Assembly (NCBI GenBank): GCA_038233815.1
Contig: JBBSVE010000163.1
Span: 1-6,522, forward strand
Length of the DNA stretch: 6,522 nucleotides
From: JBBSVE01 sp038233815
Lineage (GTDB): Bacteria; Pseudomonadota; Alphaproteobacteria; Rhodobacterales; Rhodobacteraceae
Reading direction: 5' to 3'
Shown: positions 1 to 6,383 of the stretch, piece after piece
Position numbering within the stretch: the stretch's first letter is position 1
How the letters are laid out: each line of letters opens with the position of its first letter
Notes under the pieces: model-generated
Told to the model about the DNA's origin: nothing
The model's input: the letters and a program-made list of their open reading frames with translations, nothing else
The model's database searches: none
Made by a program: the position numbers and the translations under genes

Positions 1-517
1 CGCGCGCCACGGCCTTGAAGCAGGTCTCGGCAATGTGATGATTATTGGCGCCGTAGATGTTCGTCACATGCAGCGTGATGCCGGCATGCTGCGACAGCGC
101 CTGGAAAAATTCTCGCACCAGTTCGGTGTCGAAACCGCCAATTTTTTCGGTCGGAAAGCGCAGGGTCCAGAGGAGGAAGGGGCGCGCCGAGAGATCCAAC
201 GTGCAGCGGATCTGTGCGTCGTCCATCGCGAGGTGGAAGTTCCCGTAGCGCCGGATGCCGCGCTTGTCGCCGAGCGCGCGGGCCAGGGCCTGACCGAGGG
301 CGATGCCCACATCCTCCACCGTGTGATGGTCGTCGATCTGAAGGTCGCCCTTCGCCCGCACGGTGAGGTCGATAAGCGAGTGGCGGGCGAGTTGGTCCAG
401 CATGTGATCGAAGAAGCCGATGCCGGTCTCGATGTCGGAGGTGCCGGTGCCGTCGAGGTCGAGCGTGACCTCGATCGCGGTTTCATTTGTGGTGCGGGAC
501 TGGCTGGCCTTGCGCAT
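1..517 (-). CDS. hisB: Imidazoleglycerol-phosphate dehydratase (HisB), 3'-truncated by window edge
   Basis: Dehydrates imidazole glycerol phosphate to imidazole acetol phosphate in cytosolic histidine biosynthesis, using a dinuclear Mn site. Reading leftward from ATG at 517 gives 172 complete codons, with no stop before the edge. Visible hallmarks are GFFDHML at residues 34-40, the metal motif DDHHTVED at 62-69 and the second metal motif NNHHIAET at 158-165. The stand-alone enzyme is usually about 195 aa, so roughly 23 C-terminal residues are missing. There is no HAD phosphatase domain at the N-terminus, so this is the monofunctional form, not the bifunctional enterobacterial type. The start is supported by AAGGAA at 527-532, 9 nt upstream. 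The gene lies 62 bp downstream of the LysE-family gene on the same strand and points away from hisA. Identification is secure; what follows it (hisH in many relatives) cannot be seen. Confidence 0.97.
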   Translation of the reverse strand, partial: MRKASQSRTTNETAIEVTLDLDGTGTSDIETGIGFFDHMLDQLARHSLIDLTVRAKGDLQIDDHHTVEDVGIALGQALARALGDKRGIRRYGNFHLAMDDAQIRCTLDLSARPFLLWTLRFPTEKIGGFDTELVREFFQALSQHAGITLHVTNIYGANNHHIAETCFKAVAR

Positions 518-579
518 GGGCGGGGGTTCCTTTTGGCACACGGGCTTATAGGCGGGGCGGGCGGGGCTTGGAAAGGGCG

Positions 580-1173
580 CTACATGCGCAGAACCGGGAT
601 CAGCGACAGTAACAACAGGGCGGCCATCGTCCAGTTGAAGAGCGTGCGCCAGCGTGGGCGGACGAGGAGGCGGCGTATCGCCCCGCCCATCAGCACCCAG
701 AGCGAGATCGACGGCAGGTTCACCGCCGTGAAGACCGCCGACACCAGCATGAGCGCCGCCAGCGTGCGGCCGGGCGCATAGACCGAGGTCGCGGTCAGCA
801 CCATCGCCCACGCTTTGGGGTTAACCCACTGGAACGCGGCGGCCTGCAGGAACCCGAAGGGTCGCGCCTTGGCGACCCCCGGCACGGGCGGACCTGAGCG
901 TGCGATCTTGCCCGCGAGCCAGAGCATGTAGAGGACCGACACGATCTGGAGCGCGCGGACGGCGCGCGGCTCGGTCTGGAAGATCCCGGCGAGGCCCATC
1001 CCGACGATCAGGACCATCGGCACCAGACCGAACGACACGCCTAGCATGTGGGGCAGGGTGCGGCGAAAGCCGAAATTCACGCCGGAGGTCATCAGCATAA
1101 GATTGTTCGGCCCCGACGTCACCGAGGTCACGAAGCAGAAGGTCGCGAGGGCTATGAGAAGCGTCTGGGTCAC
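580..1173 (-). CDS. LysE/RhtB-family amino-acid exporter
   Basis: Predicted inner-membrane exporter of the LysE superfamily, which expels amino acids or similar small metabolites; the substrate cannot be read from the sequence. From GTG at 1173 the protein is 197 aa, close to the family's usual 200-210. It is almost entirely hydrophobic, with about six membrane segments. The family's N-terminal signature GPNNLMLMTSG sits at residues 21-31 right after the first helix, and FQWVNPKAW at 114-122 matches the conserved mid-protein motif before the second half. A longer in-frame reading to 1260 would add a 29-residue Arg-rich, hydrophilic leader unlike the family, so GTG at 1173 was chosen, although no strong ribosome-binding site precedes it. 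It lies 64 bp downstream of the EamA gene and 62 bp upstream of hisB on the same strand, so the three could be co-transcribed. Family call is strong; start is moderate. Confidence 0.88.
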   Translation of the reverse strand: MTQTLLIALATFCFVTSVTSGPNNLMLMTSGVNFGFRRTLPHMLGVSFGLVPMVLIVGMGLAGIFQTEPRAVRALQIVSVLYMLWLAGKIARSGPPVPGVAKARPFGFLQAAAFQWVNPKAWAMVLTATSVYAPGRTLAALMLVSAVFTAVNLPSISLWVLMGGAIRRLLVRPRWRTLFNWTMAALLLLSLIPVLRM

Positions 1174-1237
1174 GGACCGGGATATCGCATGGCGGATGCG
1201 GCGCTGCGAGTCCTCCGGACGGGGTTTGCGGGTGCCG

Positions 1238-2155
1238 TCATGCTGCCGGCGGTCGCGCACGGCTGAGGCGGGCGCGGAGCCTGCCGTCGATGGCGATCAG
1301 ACCCGTAGCGACGAGGAGGAAGCCCGCGACATGACGCAGGGCGAGGGTTTCACCCAGCACCGCGATGCCCATGGCGATGGCGGAGATCGGGACGAGGAAG
1401 GTGACGAGCGACAGGTTGACCGCGCCGATCCGCGCCAGAAGGCCGAAGAAGATCCGGTAGGCCAGCGCCGTGGAAAGCGCGCCGAGGCCAAGGATCGCCA
1501 GCACCACCGCCGTCGACGGGGCGGGGGCTGTCCACGGCCGGTCGAGGATCAGCGCGAAGGGCGCGAGGATCACGCTCGACGCGGCCAGCATGCCGAAGGC
1601 GGTCGTCATGGGGGCGAGGCCGAGGCCTTGGAACCGGCGGCCCCAGACCGTGGCCAGACCGTAGCTGAGTGCCGCGCAGAGGCAGGCGATCTGCGCCGCG
1701 ACAGCGCCCTTGTCCGCGGTGAGGGCGGCACCGCCCAGCATCACCACGACACCCAGAAAACCACAGGCGAGGCCCGTGATCCGTGCCGCGCTCAACCGGT
1801 CGTCGCCGGTCGCAAGATGAGCCACAAGCAGCGTGAAGAGCGGCGTCGTGGCATTCAGGATCGAGGCGAGACCGGCGGAAATCTCGCCCTGCGCCAGGAC
1901 GAAAAGGGTGAAAGGCACCGCGTTGTTCAAAAGGCCCATGACCGCAAGAGGTCGCCAGACGCGGAGGCCGCGCGGAAAGGGGATGCCCGAGCCGGCGAGC
2001 ACCAGTGCCAGGATCGCCGCGCCGATCGTCACCCGGAGCCAGGCCGCCGACAGCGCGGGCACATGCCCCACGATGATACCGTTGAAGAGGAACGACCCGC
2101 CCCAGAGGACCGAGAGCAGGGTCAGCATCAGCCAGTCCTTACGGGTCATCACCAT
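1238..2155 (-). CDS. EamA/DMT-superfamily transporter
   Basis: Predicted inner-membrane exporter of the drug/metabolite transporter superfamily (two EamA repeats); substrate unknown. The 305-aa product is hydrophobic throughout, with about ten membrane segments, matching the usual ~300 aa. The first repeat opens with WGGSF at residues 18-22 and contains the stretch AGLASILNATTPLF at 94-107, typical of the end of repeat one. The second repeat ends with the similar LSLVTFLVPISAIAMG and a VLGE motif. The tail is a short Arg-rich segment. The start at ATG 2155 has GGGAGG at 2165-2170, 9 nt upstream. An in-frame ATG at 2149 is possible but sits worse relative to that site. Reading further upstream to 2554 would run antisense through hisA and is not credible. 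It is divergent from hisA, 126 bp away, and heads the leftward block EamA, LysE, hisB. Confidence 0.9.
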   Translation of the reverse strand: MVMTRKDWLMLTLLSVLWGGSFLFNGIIVGHVPALSAAWLRVTIGAAILALVLAGSGIPFPRGLRVWRPLAVMGLLNNAVPFTLFVLAQGEISAGLASILNATTPLFTLLVAHLATGDDRLSAARITGLACGFLGVVVMLGGAALTADKGAVAAQIACLCAALSYGLATVWGRRFQGLGLAPMTTAFGMLAASSVILAPFALILDRPWTAPAPSTAVVLAILGLGALSTALAYRIFFGLLARIGAVNLSLVTFLVPISAIAMGIAVLGETLALRHVAGFLLVATGLIAIDGRLRARLSRARPPAA

Positions 2156-2281
2156 GCGCGTCAGCCTCCCTGCCCCCGGGCATAGCAGAGGCCGGGACCG
2201 GGGCGCGACCCGGAAACGGTGGGTCTTGGCAACGGGAGGCCTCCGTGACAATTCAGGCAGCGCGATCAGGGAGTTTTGGCG

Positions 2282-2998
2282 ATGATCCTCTATCCGGCGA
2301 TCGACCTGAAGGACGGGGCTTGCGTCCGGCTCTTGCGCGGCGACATGGCGCAGGCGACCGTGTTCGGGGCCGAACCCGCAGCGCAGGCCCGGGCCTTTGC
2401 GGAAGCCGGGTGCGCGTGGCTGCATCTCGTCGATCTGAACGGTGCTTTCGCGGGGCGTCCGGTCAACGGGGCGGCGGTGGAGGCGATCCTCGGCGCGGTG
2501 ACGGTGCCGTGCCAGCTTGGCGGCGGGATCCGGGACATGGCGACGGTGAAGCACTGGCTCTCGCGCGGGATCGCGCGGGTGATCCTCGGCACGGTCGCGG
2601 TGGAGCGGCCCGATCTGGTGCGCGAGGCGGCGTTGGCCTTTCCGGGCCGCGTTGCGGTAGGGATCGACGCGCGCGGCGGTCGGGTCGCGACGAAGGGCTG
2701 GGCGGAGGAGACCGGGCTTGACGCCATCACCCTCGCGCGCCGGTTCGAGGATGCGGGCGTGGCAGCGCTGATCTACACCGACATCGACCGCGACGGGGCG
2801 ATGGGCGGCCCCAATGTCGTCGCGACCGAAGCGCTGGCCCGCGCGGTCCGCATTCCGGTGATCGCGAGCGGCGGGGTTTCATCAGTGTCCGACCTGACGG
2901 CGCTGCGCGATACCGGCGTAATCGCGGGCGCGATCTCGGGCCGCGCGCTCTATGACGGGGCGATCGACCTCGGTGCGGCGCTGGCGGCTCTGGGCTGA
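2282..2998 (+). CDS. hisA: ProFAR isomerase (HisA)
   Basis: 1-(5-phosphoribosyl)-5-[(5-phosphoribosylamino)methylideneamino]imidazole-4-carboxamide isomerase. It performs the Amadori rearrangement of ProFAR to PRFAR, the substrate of HisF/HisH. The 238-aa product is a complete (beta-alpha)8 barrel of normal length. The catalytic acids are present: D8 in PAIDLKDG and D129 in VGIDARGG. Phosphate-binding turns are LGGGIR at 79-84 and IASGGV at 194-199, and the half-barrel motif TDIDRDG is at 166-172. The start is ATG 2282, preceded by AGGGAG at 2268-2273 with 8 nt spacing. An in-frame TTG at 2276 is too close to that site. It ends at TGA 2996-2998, 2 bp from the stop of the convergent DUF302 gene, so it is not in a simple co-directional operon with hisF. 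Confidence 0.98.
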   Translation: MILYPAIDLKDGACVRLLRGDMAQATVFGAEPAAQARAFAEAGCAWLHLVDLNGAFAGRPVNGAAVEAILGAVTVPCQLGGGIRDMATVKHWLSRGIARVILGTVAVERPDLVREAALAFPGRVAVGIDARGGRVATKGWAEETGLDAITLARRFEDAGVAALIYTDIDRDGAMGGPNVVATEALARAVRIPVIASGGVSSVSDLTALRDTGVIAGAISGRALYDGAIDLGAALAALG

Positions 2999-3000
2999 GC

Positions 3001-3444
3001 CTACTCCGCCGCCGTGGCGGTGAGCTTTGCCAGTGCGTCACTCATCTTCTTGACCGCATCCGATTTTGGATCGACCTTGAGACCGGCGAACATGTCGGCG
3101 GGATCCTCGTAGGCGAGCCAGACCTGCCCTTTGTCATCGGCATAGATCAGCACCTTGAGCGGAAGGAACAGCCCCGCCAGCGGGTCCTGTTCCATCACGG
3201 GCGTGCCGATCTTGGCGTTGCCGAAGATCACCACCGTTTCCGGGGGGAGGGTCATGCCCGCCATCGCCGCCGCATCGGAATGATCGACGCGGGCCACCAC
3301 GGTCGCACCGGCCTCGTCCACCGCCGCCACGAGCTGGTCGCCGGTGATGTCGACCGGCTGGGCCGCTTTGACCCGGACGATCTTTGCCGCCGCGGGCAGG
3401 GCCGTTGCGGCGAGAACGGCGGCGATCAGGAACGGTTTCAGCAT
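3001..3444 (-). CDS. Secreted DUF302 domain protein
   Basis: Small exported protein of unknown function. The 147-aa product begins with a classical signal peptide: MLKP, a hydrophobic run, then ALPAAA with likely cleavage after residue 20. The mature part of about 127 residues carries one DUF302 domain, recognised by FGNAKIGTPVME at 74-85, the LPLKVLIYADDKGQVW stretch at 94-109 and LAYEDPADM just after it. DUF302 proteins are small, widespread periplasmic or cytoplasmic proteins with no agreed activity, so none is assigned. The start ATG at 3444 has GAGG at 3453-3456, 8 nt upstream; extending to 3624 would overlap hisF. The gene sits on the opposite strand between hisA and hisF. Nothing in it suggests a role in histidine synthesis. 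Confidence 0.88.
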   Translation of the reverse strand: MLKPFLIAAVLAATALPAAAKIVRVKAAQPVDITGDQLVAAVDEAGATVVARVDHSDAAAMAGMTLPPETVVIFGNAKIGTPVMEQDPLAGLFLPLKVLIYADDKGQVWLAYEDPADMFAGLKVDPKSDAVKKMSDALAKLTATAAE

Positions 3445-3559
3445 GGGGGGATCCTCGGGCTCTGGCAGATGTCGGTCCACCTTATACCGGAACGCCCGCT
3501 CTGGATACCGCCCCGCCGTTGGGGTAAGCGAAGCCCTGCACCCGAAAGGCCACTGTGCG

Positions 3560-4321
3560 ATGCTGAAGGTCCGGCTGATCCCCTGTCTCGACGTGGCCGA
3601 CGGCCGCGTGGTCAAGGGCGTCAACTTCGTGGACCTGCGCGATGCGGGCGACCCGGTGGAGGCGGCGCGCGCCTATGACGCCGCCGGGGCGGATGAGCTG
3701 TGCTTTCTCGACATCCATGCCACCCATGAAAATCGCGGCACGATGTTCGATCTGGTAACCCGCACGGCGGAGACGTGCTTCATGCCGCTGACCGTCGGCG
3801 GCGGAGTCCGCACGCCGGACGACGTGCGCGCGCTTCTGCTTGCGGGGGCGGATAAGGTCTCCTTCAACTCCGCCGCCGTGGCGGAGCCGGACGTGGTGGC
3901 GCGCGCTGCTGACCGGTTCGGAAGCCAGTGCATCGTGGTGGCCATCGACGCGCGCACCGTCGCCCCGGACCGGTGGGAGATCTTCACCCACGGCGGTCGC
4001 CGCGCCACCGGAATCGACGCGGTGGCTTTCGCGCAGACGATGGCGGCCAACGGCGCGGGGGAGATTCTGCTGACCTCGATGGACCGCGACGGGACGCGGG
4101 CGGGCTTCAACCTCCCCCTGACGCGGGCCGTGTCGGACGCCGTTCCGGTGCCGGTGATCGCGAGCGGCGGGGTCGGCACGCTGGATCATCTGGTCGAGGG
4201 CGTGACCCTTGGCGGCGCATCCGCGGTGCTTGCCGCCTCGATCTTTCATTTCGGCGCCTTCACGATTCAGGGCGCCAAGGACTACATGGCGGCTGCCGGT
4301 ATCCCGATGAGGCTCACATGA
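3560..4321 (+). CDS. hisF: Imidazole glycerol phosphate synthase cyclase subunit (HisF)
   Basis: Synthase subunit of IGP synthase. With ammonia supplied by the HisH glutaminase it converts PRFAR into IGP (for HisB) and AICAR (recycled to purines). The 253-aa product is a full-length (beta-alpha)8 barrel. The catalytic aspartates are at the canonical positions D11 (IPCLDV) and D130 (VVAIDAR). Loop 1 is KGVNFVDLRDAGDP at 19-32, LTVGGGVRTP at 77-86 is a phosphate-binding turn, and SMDRDGT and IASGGVG mark the second half. The start ATG 3560 has GAAAGG at 3544-3549, 10 nt upstream; longer readings back to 3344 overlap the DUF302 gene and are rejected. Its stop overlaps the hisE start in ATGA, indicating translational coupling. 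It needs its own promoter or read-through, because the gene before it is on the other strand. Confidence 0.98.
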   Translation: MLKVRLIPCLDVADGRVVKGVNFVDLRDAGDPVEAARAYDAAGADELCFLDIHATHENRGTMFDLVTRTAETCFMPLTVGGGVRTPDDVRALLLAGADKVSFNSAAVAEPDVVARAADRFGSQCIVVAIDARTVAPDRWEIFTHGGRRATGIDAVAFAQTMAANGAGEILLTSMDRDGTRAGFNLPLTRAVSDAVPVPVIASGGVGTLDHLVEGVTLGGASAVLAASIFHFGAFTIQGAKDYMAAAGIPMRLT

Positions 4322-4641
4322 CGGCGCTGGATCGGCTCGCAGCGACCATAGAGTCCCGGCGCGGGGCCGATCCGGCCTCATCCTGGACCGCGGCTTTGCT
4401 CGCCAAGGGTCCGGAGACCTGCGCGCGGAAGTTCGGCGAGGAGGCGGTGGAGGCGATCGTCGAGGCGGTGAAGGGTGACGCGGCGGCCCTGACGGCGGAG
4501 GCGGCGGACGTGCTCTATCACCTGCTGGTCATGCTCGCCGCGCGCGGGGTGACGCTGGCCGACGTGGAGGCTGAACTCAGCCGCCGCGAAGGCACGTCGG
4601 GGATCGCGGAAAAGGCCGGGCGGGCGCGGGATCCGGGCTGA
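4318..4641 (+). CDS. hisE: Phosphoribosyl-ATP pyrophosphatase (HisE)
   Basis: Hydrolyses phosphoribosyl-ATP to phosphoribosyl-AMP and pyrophosphate, the second step of histidine synthesis. The 107-aa product is the stand-alone HisE form, not a HisI-HisE fusion. It belongs to the all-alpha MazG-like NTP pyrophosphatase fold: the metal-binding motif is KFGEEAVEAIVEA at 38-50 (E41, E42, E45), with D64 in EAADVLYHLLVML at 61-73. The start ATG 4318 lies inside the hisF stop (4-bp ATGA overlap), with GAGG just upstream inside hisF, so the two are surely one transcription unit. The 3' end is 15 bp before a strong hairpin. HisI (the cyclohydrolase) is not in the window. Confidence 0.96.
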   Translation: MTALDRLAATIESRRGADPASSWTAALLAKGPETCARKFGEEAVEAIVEAVKGDAAALTAEAADVLYHLLVMLAARGVTLADVEAELSRREGTSGIAEKAGRARDPG

Positions 4642-4651
4642 GGTGCGGCAG

Positions 4652-4684
4652 AAAAAGGCGCCCAAGCCTGAAAGGCCGGGCGCC
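4652..4684 (-). terminator. Rho-independent terminator (minus strand)
   Basis: Arms 4657-4663 (GGCGCCC) and 4678-4684 (GGGCGCC) form a 7-bp GC stem, extended after a small AA/C internal loop by GCC/GGC, with TGAAA as the loop. On the minus strand the stem is followed directly by five T (4656-4652), the standard intrinsic terminator layout. The nearest minus-strand gene is rlmB, ending 115 bp earlier, so this may end the rlmB transcript or a short RNA in the spacer. On the plus strand the hairpin lies 15 bp after hisE but has no T run, so it could stabilise the hisFE 3' end rather than terminate efficiently. Confidence 0.75.
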
Positions 4685-4799
4685 AGTCGTGGAACGAGGG
4701 ACAGTAAAGGGACATTCGGGGGTTCCGGTCCCGAAGCCATGCAAGGGATGTGGGCAGGATCTTCGCCCAAAAAAGACTGGCTCGCGATATCGTGATTCG
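4685..4799. other. Structured spacer between hisE hairpin and rlmB, no gene
   Basis: I see no convincing coding sequence here. The spacer contains a direct repeat GGGACA at 4698-4703 and 4709-4714. It also contains two overlapping complementary pairs: GGGAC 4709-4713 with GTCCC 4728-4732, and GGAAC 4691-4695 with GTTCC 4722-4726. The pairs cannot all form together, which gives alternative folds on either strand. A run of six A (T6 on the minus strand) lies near 4770-4775, with no good hairpin before it. It may be an rlmB 3' untranslated region or a small RNA; this is inference. Confidence 0.4.
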
Positions 4800-5582
4800 T
4801 CAGCGATTGGTGGCGGCGTAAAGCGCCACGGCTGCGGCGTTCGAGACGTTGAGCGACCCGAATGCACCTGCTGCCGGAACGCGCACCAGATGGTCGCAGG
4901 TCTCACGCGTCTTGTCCCGCATTCCCGGCCCCTCCGCGCCGAGGATCAGCGCCACCGGCCGCGTCCCCGCCTGCGCCAGACCGTGGGCGAGCGTCATCTC
5001 AGCCGCGCCGTCGAGGCCGATCAACACGTAGCCCATGCCCCGCAGCGCCTCCATCGCGTCCGACAGGTTGACGACCCGTAAATAGGGCTGCCGCTCCAGC
5101 GCGCCCGAGGCGGTCTTGGCCAGCGCTCCCGTCTCCGGCGCGGAATGGCGCTGCGGCGCGATCACCGCACGCGCGCCGAACACCTCCGCGGAGCGCAGGA
5201 CGGCGCCCACGTTGTGCGGGTCGGTCACCCGGTCCAGAACCACCACCAGAGGCGCCCCGGGCCCCGAGATGCAGACCTCATCGAGGCTTCCCCAGTGCAG
5301 GGGCTTGGCCTCCAGCGCCGCACCCTGATGGACCGAGCCTTCGTCGAGCGGGGCCTCGAACCGGCGCGGATCGACGATTTCCGGCTCGATCCCTGACTGT
5401 GCCACCGCGTCGCCGATCCGGTCGGCCGCGTTTTTCGTGAGGATCAGGCGCAGCTTCTCCCGCCGCGGGTTGGACAGCGCATCCCGCACCGCGTGGAGCC
5501 CGAAAAGCCAGACCGTCTCCGCCGCCGCTTTGCGTCGGTTGCGTTCCTTGTCGATGACCCAGGCGGGTTTCTCGTTGTTCAT
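4800..5582 (-). CDS. rlmB: 23S rRNA (guanosine-2'-O-)-methyltransferase RlmB (TrmH/SpoU family)
   Basis: SPOUT-class methyltransferase. The RlmB orthologue uses S-adenosylmethionine to 2'-O-methylate a peptidyl-transferase-loop guanosine (G2251 in E. coli 23S rRNA). The 260-aa product has an N-terminal SpoU substrate-binding domain at about 24-95, with WLFGLHAVRDALSNP and the HQGAALEA linker motif. It is followed by the knotted catalytic domain: motif 1 LDRVTDPHNVGAVLRSAE at 116-133 with N124 and R130, motif 2 LILGAEGPGMRD at 212-223 with E217, and motif 3 GSLNVSNAAAVALY at 242-255 with N245. The 23-residue N-terminal extension is basic. The start ATG 5582 has GAGG 5 nt upstream; a longer reading to 5648 adds an unlikely leader. 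Other TrmH-family members with slightly different targets share these motifs, so the exact guanosine is by orthology. It is divergent from tRNA-Tyr. Confidence 0.93.
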   Translation of the reverse strand: MNNEKPAWVIDKERNRRKAAAETVWLFGLHAVRDALSNPRREKLRLILTKNAADRIGDAVAQSGIEPEIVDPRRFEAPLDEGSVHQGAALEAKPLHWGSLDEVCISGPGAPLVVVLDRVTDPHNVGAVLRSAEVFGARAVIAPQRHSAPETGALAKTASGALERQPYLRVVNLSDAMEALRGMGYVLIGLDGAAEMTLAHGLAQAGTRPVALILGAEGPGMRDKTRETCDHLVRVPAAGAFGSLNVSNAAAVALYAATNR

Positions 5583-5664
5583 GATATCCTCGCGCGGGGG
5601 GTTGGCCCGATCATGCGGTCGCACCGCGCCCGCCGCAAGGGGGGGCACCCTGCCTGCTTTGCGC

Positions 5665-5693
5665 TTGACCCGTCCGGGACCGATGGCTAATCA
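5665..5693 (+). promoter_or_regulatory. Probable promoter of tRNA-Tyr
   Basis: TTGACC at 5665-5670 is a near-perfect -35 box. About 16-17 bp later CTAATC/TAATCA (5687-5693) can serve as a weak -10, placing transcription start near 5699, a few bases before the tRNA at 5705. Short leaders and TTGAC-type -35 boxes are usual for alphaproteobacterial tRNA genes. The -10 match is poor, so its exact position is uncertain. Confidence 0.55.
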
Positions 5694-5704
5694 GCGACCC
5701 CAGT

Positions 5705-5788
5705 GGGCGACGTGCTGCAAGGTGCGGCAGCGGACTGTAACTCCGCCGAGGCGACTCGTGCCTGGTTCGATTCCAGGGTCGCCCACCA
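5705..5788 (+). tRNA. tRNA-Tyr (anticodon GTA)
   Basis: An 84-nt class II tRNA with encoded CCA. The acceptor stem is GGGCGAC (5705-5711) paired with GTCGCCC (5778-5784), then discriminator A5785 and CCA 5786-5788. The anticodon arm is GCGGA-CTGTAAC-TCCGC (5730-5746), giving anticodon GTA at 5737-5739. A long variable arm, CGAG-GCGA-CTCG (5747-5758), is expected for bacterial tRNA-Tyr. The T arm is CCTGG-TTCGATT-CCAGG (5761-5777). The D arm is unusual: GCTG/CGGC with the short loop CAAGGTG, G rather than T at position 8 and C where A14 is normal. All stems pair, so it looks functional; the same form may be normal in this clade. The gene sits at the edge of the recombinase remnant, whose reading frame runs antisense through it. 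Confidence 0.93.
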
Positions 5789-5789
5789 T

Positions 5790-6383
5790 CTCGCTGTTTT
5801 GCGTAGAAATTCTCACTAACACGTTGAATGAAAAGGTAAAATTAGCGGTTCGATAACCTTCAGTCCGGCAGTAGCGCAAAGGCTCGGTTAAGGCCAAACG
5901 CAGCACTGTCTGGCGCATAGCAAAGCTTATTTTGGATAAAGACTAAAAGGGCTTACGAGGAACGCCAAGGCTGGCTCGATAAAATCGTCCAGGTGTCCGC
6001 GTGGCTTGCTGCGATCCGCCTGATCGAGCAGCGTTATCTTCTGGCGCTCCAGCTTGTCGATGCGGGTTTCATAGGCGCTGATCACAGAAGAGCTGGTCGC
6101 ATCCACGATGCGATCCAGAAGTGATTCAATCTGCTTTTCCATATCCTTGATCTGGCTTGTCAGGCTAGCGCGTGCGTTTTCCGCCTCAGAGAGGCGAGCA
6201 TTCCAAATATCCACAAACATCGCCCATAGCAAAGAGCTGTCCGGCTGGCTGTAGCGAGCGCAGGATGCCTTCTGCTCCCTCTTCGATCTTTGCACTCGAG
6301 ATCGATTTGCGCTTGGCGGCGCAGGTTGGCGTATCACAGACATAATAGGCGTAGTGCTTGTTGCGGCCTTTGGACCTGCATGC
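5790..6383 (-). pseudogene. C-terminal remnant of a large serine recombinase, frameshifted and IS-interrupted
   Basis: Three minus-strand frames together give a continuous large-serine-recombinase C-terminus. Segment A (6383 to ~6225) has the second half of the zinc ribbon: CRSKGRNKHYAYYVC, then CDTPTC, KRKSIS and LRSLQPAGQLFAM. Segment B (~6223 to 5927) continues with AMFVDIWNARL, then the coiled-coil region (MEKQIESLLDRIVDATSSSV, YETRIDKLERQK) and ALAFLVSPFSLYPK. Segment C (~5933 to 5790) ends with RQTVLRLALTEPLRYCRTEG and TANFTFSFNVL, the usual family tail. Removing one G from the GGG at 6222-6224 joins A to B; adding one A to the AAAA at 5930-5933 joins B to C. The catalytic serine domain and first zinc-ribbon cysteines are missing because an IS end begins at 6384. 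GC is clearly lower than in the core genes. Such recombinases integrate phages and islands; the gene reads toward the adjacent tRNA-Tyr. It is inactive as it stands. Confidence 0.85.

Noticed and set aside
35..781. 248-codon plus-strand frame opposite hisB and the LysE gene
   Set aside because: It spans two recognisable minus-strand genes and their gap, has no known fold, and is a high-GC shadow.
1046..2185. 379-codon open frame on the plus strand opposite the EamA gene
   Set aside because: Rich in Arg, Glu and Gln with no domain or membrane pattern. It is the antisense shadow of a clear transporter in GC-rich DNA.
2234..2245. Perfect 10-bp palindrome GGAGGCCTCC (2235-2244) in the hisA/EamA divergent gap
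   Set aside because: Could be an operator, but a single short GC palindrome with no flanking symmetry and no regulator nearby is expected by chance.
3481..3486. TATAAG on the minus strand as a -10 box for the DUF302 gene
   Set aside because: Good hexamer and position, but no acceptable -35 box at 16-18 bp, so it is not listed as a promoter.
3482..4381. 299-codon minus-strand frame opposite hisF
   Set aside because: Antisense of HisF, whose catalytic residues sit exactly at D11 and D130; no family features of its own.
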